From Nostoc edaphicum CCNP1411 (GTDB taxonomy: Bacteria > Cyanobacteriota > Cyanobacteriia > Cyanobacteriales > Nostocaceae), in contig NZ_CP054698.1 in NCBI RefSeq assembly GCF_014023275.1, positions 3,596,001 to 3,660,000 of the forward strand: a stretch of DNA of 64,000 nucleotides, written 5' to 3'. This document shows, one piece after another, positions 59,808 to 64,000 of the stretch. A program made the position numbers and the translations under genes. The first letter of the stretch is position 1. Each line of letters opens with the position of its first letter. The notes beneath the pieces were generated by a model. The model searched no databases. It had not been told where the DNA came from and was given only the letters and a program-made list of their open reading frames with translations.

Positions 59808-62536
59808 GCATCCTTGATAGCTTGAACGCTTTAACTAAAACTTTGCTGGGAGTGGGTATTATTGATGCCTGGAAGCAAGCACCACACACTAAAGAAGCCA
59901 GCGAAAAAGCAGCACGATTAGCCCAAAACAAACATCTGCGAGAAGCAGTAATGATTGCAGAAAAAGCTCTCGCTATCTGGTCGAGAAAACCAGGTTTTTG
60001 GGAGCGTTTGATTTGTCAATTGCTGCTGGGTAAGCTGTTAGACAATTTTACTCAGCAAGTAAAGCAGTGGCGCTATCAAGTGGCGCAAGTGGATAAACTA
60101 GCTGCTAATGCGAAAACCTTTCTCAAGCAAGATACGGGCGATCCTTTAGAAACGGAAGCGCTTGCAAATGCGATCGCCATTTATCAGCGCTGTACCAAAA
60201 TTCTCCACGACGATCGCATCTCGCGGCTAATCAAGCAGTACCAAGAAGAACTGCAAGGGCGACAGCAGTTTTTGACTTTAGTGACACAGGCACAGTCTCA
60301 GGCAGAAAATCGGTTCTATAAAAATGCGATCGCAGTTTACCGAGAGGCTGAAAAGCTTTATTCTACTGAATCTCTACAACAGGCGATCGCTGCAAGTGTT
60401 GCTCAAGTCCAACAAGAAGAAATTTATGATGCTGCTTTTGAAAAGGTGCAACAAGCTGAAAGTGAAGGAAGATTACAGGGAGCGATCGCACTTTTAAAAA
60501 ATGCCCTGGCTAAATTTTCTCGCCCTGACGGAATTGATTTACTCGAAAAGCTACAACAAACACTTAAAGGAAGAGAACAATTTCGCCAAGGGCTAGCAGC
60601 AGAAAAAGCGGCTGATTTTAAAGCGGCTGTATCTCTTTATAGAAATGCCAGATTGCTCTTGCCTAACTCTACATCCTGCCAAATCCGGTTAGCACTTGTG
60701 GCAATTAAAACTCAAGCATGGGCAACCGCACTAACTTACCTAGAAGCTATACCTGGAGAACAAGCTGCTTATTTGCGGGGATTTGCCTACGCCCAACAAG
60801 AAGATTTACAGGTAGCTTATAAAGAATGGCTTGGGTTATCTACTGCTAACATTGCCAAGCAACGAGAGATTCTCAAAAATCTTTCCCAACGTCAACGGCT
60901 GCTAAAACTACAGAATATTGAGCAGTTGGTAGCGGCTGAAAATTGGGAGAAGGCTAAAGCAGAGAGTACCCAATTTCTCCAAAAATTTGGTTCCGATCCT
61001 TTAGTAGAGGAAAATCTAAATGAGCATATTCAGCCACGTTTAGAAGCAGAACTATGGAAAGATAAAGAATGGAAAATTATTGCCGATCAAACCGAAAAAG
61101 CTTGGATTTCACAGCCGAATATTACTACATTACATAATTTGGCAGTAGCAAATTATTATCTTGCTCAAACTTCTCCGATAAATCTATTAAATTTAATATT
61201 TTCTTTATCAACAGCTTTAGCAAATATAACTAAAGATCCTAGCCTTCAAGATGTGCCTTGGCTAGAAAATAAACCTGTAGAATTTGCCGCCGTCTCTTTA
61301 GAATTAAAACGTCGAATAGAAACTGCAATAGACATGAAAGATACAAATATTATTGAGTATTTGTATCTGCGCGATCGCTACCGATTAGAAGCAGTATCTC
61401 TAAATCTCATGGGTGAGCCGGCAAAGCGCGGAATGAAAATAAAAGATGTATATATCACACCTGTTTGTTATCAGTATTACCTTCCTCAATGGCAAGGAAT
61501 TTTCGAGAATAGAATACATGCTAACCAAAAAATCTTAAGTTTCCTTTATACAAATTGGGGATTGGCTGTCGCTGCTTGTTTAGAAGGAGATTATCAAAGA
61601 GCAATTCAACTTAAACCTAAACCCTCAACCACAGATAAATCTTATATCGCAGCATTTGCTCAGAAATTTGTCGCTTATCATGAAGGTTACTATCAGCTAC
61701 AGCAACAAAAATGGCGAGAGGCAATTATTCCTCTCAAGCAAGCAAAGCCAGAAATTCAAGCTAGTCAAGATTGGCAACAAGAAATAGACAGACTTTGTGG
61801 ATTGCAACGTCAAGTTATATCAAACTTTCAAGAACATTTAGAGTTTGCCCAGTTTTGGTATGACTTTTTAGGAAGTAGAGACGCTAGAAGTTATCTAGCT
61901 GAGTATAAGGCAGAACAAATACGCGAACAAATTGCTAATGAACAAATTTCATCAGCAACAGCCCTGAAAGAACTACAAAAACTTAAAGAAATTGACAATC
62001 AAAATCCTATTGTAATTGACCTAATTGAGAGAATTGAATTTAACCAAGAATTAGAATTAATTGATAAGCTTTTAAAAAATAATAAATTTGAAGAAGCTGT
62101 CCAACGTGCAAAAGAATCCCAGCATCAACGTATACGTAATATTGTCTCAGACATTTTCGTAGAAATATTAATCAAGGGTTTCCAAAATCGTGATTTAGGA
62201 TTTGAAGATATTTATCAATTAGGCTATTGGGCTTATGAACTCTGTCCAGATGATCCAAATGTCCAAGAAATTTATAGATTTTGTCAAGAACTGAAGGATA
62301 TTGAAAATCTGATGAAATGCGATCGCTTTGATGAAGCTGTCCATCGTGCCAAATACTCACAACATAACTCTATTCGTCACTATGTCGCTGAGTTTTTTAT
62401 TAAAACCTTGCTTAAAGGTATTCAAAACCGCAATTTATCTTTTGATTTGATTCAGCAATTAGGTCGCTGGGCTTATCAACTTTGTCCAGACGAACCTGCT
62501 TTTCAAGAAATTTATCGTAGTCTGAATATTCGTTAA
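59804..62536 (+). CDS. large TPR-like scaffold of the Hsp70 island
   Basis: The 910-residue helical protein consists of TPR-like and coiled repeats (KHLREAVMIAEKALAIWSRK, QAESEGRLQGAIALLKNALA, KAADFKAAVSLYRNARLLLP, YLRGFAYAQQEDLQVAYKEW). The last 165 residues are a tandem duplication of about 80 residues (EEAVQRAKESQHQRIRNIVS against DEAVHRAKYSQHNSIRHYVA; both end in LG-WAY-LCPD). No catalytic motif, signal or membrane segment is seen. It overlaps the LysM gene by 4 bases and is followed 13 bases later by the J-like gene. It is probably the protein-protein hub of the module. Confidence 0.75.
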   Translation: MSILDSLNALTKTLLGVGIIDAWKQAPHTKEASEKAARLAQNKHLREAVMIAEKALAIWSRKPGFWERLICQLLLGKLLDNFTQQVKQWRYQVAQVDKLAANAKTFLKQDTGDPLETEALANAIAIYQRCTKILHDDRISRLIKQYQEELQGRQQFLTLVTQAQSQAENRFYKNAIAVYREAEKLYSTESLQQAIAASVAQVQQEEIYDAAFEKVQQAESEGRLQGAIALLKNALAKFSRPDGIDLLEKLQQTLKGREQFRQGLAAEKAADFKAAVSLYRNARLLLPNSTSCQIRLALVAIKTQAWATALTYLEAIPGEQAAYLRGFAYAQQEDLQVAYKEWLGLSTANIAKQREILKNLSQRQRLLKLQNIEQLVAAENWEKAKAESTQFLQKFGSDPLVEENLNEHIQPRLEAELWKDKEWKIIADQTEKAWISQPNITTLHNLAVANYYLAQTSPINLLNLIFSLSTALANITKDPSLQDVPWLENKPVEFAAVSLELKRRIETAIDMKDTNIIEYLYLRDRYRLEAVSLNLMGEPAKRGMKIKDVYITPVCYQYYLPQWQGIFENRIHANQKILSFLYTNWGLAVAACLEGDYQRAIQLKPKPSTTDKSYIAAFAQKFVAYHEGYYQLQQQKWREAIIPLKQAKPEIQASQDWQQEIDRLCGLQRQVISNFQEHLEFAQFWYDFLGSRDARSYLAEYKAEQIREQIANEQISSATALKELQKLKEIDNQNPIVIDLIERIEFNQELELIDKLLKNNKFEEAVQRAKESQHQRIRNIVSDIFVEILIKGFQNRDLGFEDIYQLGYWAYELCPDDPNVQEIYRFCQELKDIENLMKCDRFDEAVHRAKYSQHNSIRHYVAEFFIKTLLKGIQNRNLSFDLIQQLGRWAYQLCPDEPAFQEIYRSLNIR

Positions 62537-62549
62537 TTAAAGGTATCTA

Positions 62550-63164
62550 ATGGAATATAATCCTTATGACATTCTGGATCTATCCCCATCAGCATCCAAA
62601 GCTGAAATTGCAAAAGCTGTAGCAGTGGCAATGAAGCAAAAAAAGCATCCTGTAGACATCATTGCTAAAGCTCAAAAAAGCTTACTGAAACCAGAGGAAC
62701 GCATTATAGCCGACTATTTGCGCCCCATACTACCCACTATTAAGCACTTCAAATATAGCGATTTATCGCCTTTGGTTCAACCAGCACCTACACTGGTCTT
62801 ATTGCCAGAATTTGATGGATTAGAGCAAGCGATCGCTCAATCTGCTCAAGAAGAACGCCTAGAGCAAGAGCCTTTAGCTATGACCCTATCAGAGTTATTC
62901 ACCGAGGGCATTATAGCTTGTAAAGAAGAACGCTACCCCAAAGCGATAAAATACCTCGAAGACTACTGCCAAGGCTGTACAGACCGGAATAGTAAAGATT
63001 ACATTCAAGCCCAAATGTGCCTGATTAAAGTGTATAAAATAATTGGACAGTCAGAAAGAGCGATCGCACTTTGTCAGCTTTTGAGTAATCATACCAATCC
63101 GCAAGCGCAAACTTGGGCAACTAAAACTTTAGCGATGTTATCAAAAGAGGTTTCTCATGTCTAA
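62550..63164 (+). CDS. J-domain-like protein with altered HPD motif
   Basis: The first 65 of 204 residues follow the DnaJ pattern: NPYDILDLSPSASKAEIAKA (helix I and start of II), VAVAMKQKKHPVD (end of II and the HPD position), then IIAKAQKSLLKPEERIIADY (helices III-IV; a J domain has A...L..PE.R..YD here). The loop reads His-Pro-Val-Asp instead of His-Pro-Asp, so stimulation of Hsp70 by the usual contact is doubtful or altered. The C-terminal part is TPR-like (LTEGIIACKEERYPKAIKYL-type stretch). It overlaps the GrpE-like gene by 8 bases. The identification is by pattern and context. Confidence 0.72.
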   Translation: MEYNPYDILDLSPSASKAEIAKAVAVAMKQKKHPVDIIAKAQKSLLKPEERIIADYLRPILPTIKHFKYSDLSPLVQPAPTLVLLPEFDGLEQAIAQSAQEERLEQEPLAMTLSELFTEGIIACKEERYPKAIKYLEDYCQGCTDRNSKDYIQAQMCLIKVYKIIGQSERAIALCQLLSNHTNPQAQTWATKTLAMLSKEVSHV

Positions 63165-63642
63165 TTTTATTATTAGTCAAGAACAGCTAGACTTGATCAC
63201 ACAAGAAATTAACAACCTCAAAAAGGACAAAGTTGTACTACAACAGTCCTTACGAGAAGAGCAAAGCCAAACCACAGCAAAGACTGAAGATTTATTTTTA
63301 GAATTGCTAGAAACTGGTGATGCGTTAGAAGCCTTACTGAATTATCTTGAACAGAACCCCAACCCCAATCCAGAATTTATCCAGCGTTTACCCAAGTCTG
63401 TCGCGGCAGTTAATCGTAAGTTTCTTAGTGTACTAGGAAAGCGCCAAGTTTTACCCATAGAAATAGAACTGCAAAGTACACAACCAGATTTTAATTTATG
63501 CCGTGTTGTTGATCGTGAAGTCAGAAATGATGTGGCAGACCAAACAATTACTAAAATCGTCCGTCGAGGGTTTTATTTAGGAGAAAAAATCCTACGTCCA
63601 ACAGAGGTAATCACATCTAAAACATCAGTTGGAGAATTATAA
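63157..63642 (+). CDS. GrpE-like nucleotide exchange factor
   Basis: The 161-residue protein has an N-terminal coiled coil (ITQEINNLKKDKVVLQQSLR) and a helical middle (ELLETGDALEALLNYLEQNP). The beta-wing-like C-terminus is VVDREVRNDVADQTITKIVR followed by RGFYLGEKILRPTEVITSK. The G-Y-L-G..I-L-R-P..V pattern is the most conserved part of GrpE. GrpE releases ADP from Hsp70. It is shorter and more divergent than housekeeping GrpE and is encoded with its own Hsp70, J-like and scaffold genes. It is the last gene of the run; small hairpins follow (63645-63667 and 63693-63719). Confidence 0.75.
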   Translation: MSNFIISQEQLDLITQEINNLKKDKVVLQQSLREEQSQTTAKTEDLFLELLETGDALEALLNYLEQNPNPNPEFIQRLPKSVAAVNRKFLSVLGKRQVLPIEIELQSTQPDFNLCRVVDREVRNDVADQTITKIVRRGFYLGEKILRPTEVITSKTSVGEL

Positions 63643-63806
63643 CTGCTGTTTATATAAAGAAACAGCCTAGCAATTATCTGCTTGCTTGAAAAACATTCAA
63701 TTGTGGCACATTTGAATGTGGCACAACCAACTGAAATTTCACTATATTTTTTTAACTAGAATATGTATATATCATTACTAATTTAACAGCCTGTTGGAGG
63801 GCTACT

Positions 63807-64000
63807 ATGAAATACTGTCGCCCCCGACTTCAGTTTCGCGGCGGTTGGCTGTTGGCTTTACTTACCGCCATCACAGCTACGCCTGTAATAGCAGAGACAG
63901 CGAATTTTGGCACTTTCAATTTATCAACAAACTTTGATCAAGCACAAGGAACATTACAGGGATTTACAGGTGGTTCTTACTCATTGTCTGCCATAAGTAA
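63807..64000 (+). CDS. exported protein, 5' part only (cut by window edge)
   Basis: ATG 63807 has a TTGGAGGG ribosome site about 6 bases upstream. The first 64 residues show a signal peptide (basic MKYCRPRLQFRGG, then WLLALLTAITATPVIAETA with a probable cut after PVIA) and a Gly/Ser/Thr-rich mature start (FGTFNLSTNFDQAQGTLQGF). No domain can be named from this piece. It is separated from the Hsp70 island by 164 bp with small hairpins. Confidence 0.75.
   Translation, partial: MKYCRPRLQFRGGWLLALLTAITATPVIAETANFGTFNLSTNFDQAQGTLQGFTGGSYSLSAIS

Noticed and set aside
63702..63726. Direct repeat TGTGGCACA x2 as an operator
   Set aside because: Two short copies overlap a small hairpin and are too little evidence for a regulator site.
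1..64000. tRNA, rRNA or tmRNA genes
   Set aside because: Gaps were read on both strands for the T-loop and acceptor patterns; none gave a credible cloverleaf.

Overview
The window looks like chromosome of a filamentous, Nostoc-like cyanobacterium. It carries photosystem II genes (psbA, psbO), the NDH-1 ferredoxin-docking subunit ndhS, a CrtW-type carotene ketolase and a SigF-type sigma factor. HIP1 octamers (GCGATCGC) are frequent in and between genes, and the gaps hold the heptamer and palindromic repeats usual in Nostocales. No rRNA, tRNA or CRISPR array was seen.

Layout. 0-7 kb: SRPBCC protein, Mrp-type P-loop carrier, RodA, NdhS, HAS-barrel protein, and a cation/proton antiporter fused to two Usp domains. 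7.8-10.3 kb: UXS-type decarboxylase plus UDP-glucose dehydrogenase, a two-step route to UDP-xylose. 10.4-20.9 kb: LmeA-like protein, TerB-like fragment, orphan HicB with a nuclease-like partner, CinA, GlyA, a PilP-like lipoprotein pair, SigF, PsbO. 21-27.6 kb: a 1682-residue TPR/STAND/WD40 protein and an AAA-type ATPase. 28-36 kb: FtsQ, FtsZ, GshB, glutaredoxin, a PEP-CTERM protein, HflX. 36.2-41.1 kb: a UPF0175 antitoxin-like gene broken by two tandem TA-targeted elements, a small acidic gene, and a second ATPase + TPR pair paralogous to the one at 21-27.6 kb. 41.4-55 kb: CofG, CrtW, SRPBCC, CPXCG, radical SAM, SemiSWEET plus a decayed second copy, a Rpn/flagellar-H-like protein, a repeat/TPR protein, AroC, PsbA, a membrane protein, HrcA, rhodanese. 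55-64 kb: a DUF3352 protein and a tightly overlapped Hsp70 island (Hsp70, zinc-ribbon/LysM membrane protein, TPR scaffold, J-like protein, GrpE-like protein), then the start of an exported protein.

Two systems stand out. The first is a pair of ATPase + scaffold modules whose partners share an N-terminal domain that looks like a P-loop fold without a Walker A motif. The second is the self-contained Hsp70/J-like/GrpE-like operon, whose J-like protein lacks a canonical HPD and whose members include a membrane-anchored LysM protein. Other points: a precise tandem double insertion whose in-silico removal restores an 83-codon gene, an hflX gene whose conserved N-terminus begins at ATA, an in-frame dispersed-repeat insertion in hrcA, and a multi-hairpin candidate RNA upstream of the psbO promoter region. 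All function calls rest on motif recognition from sequence and memory; no database search was run.
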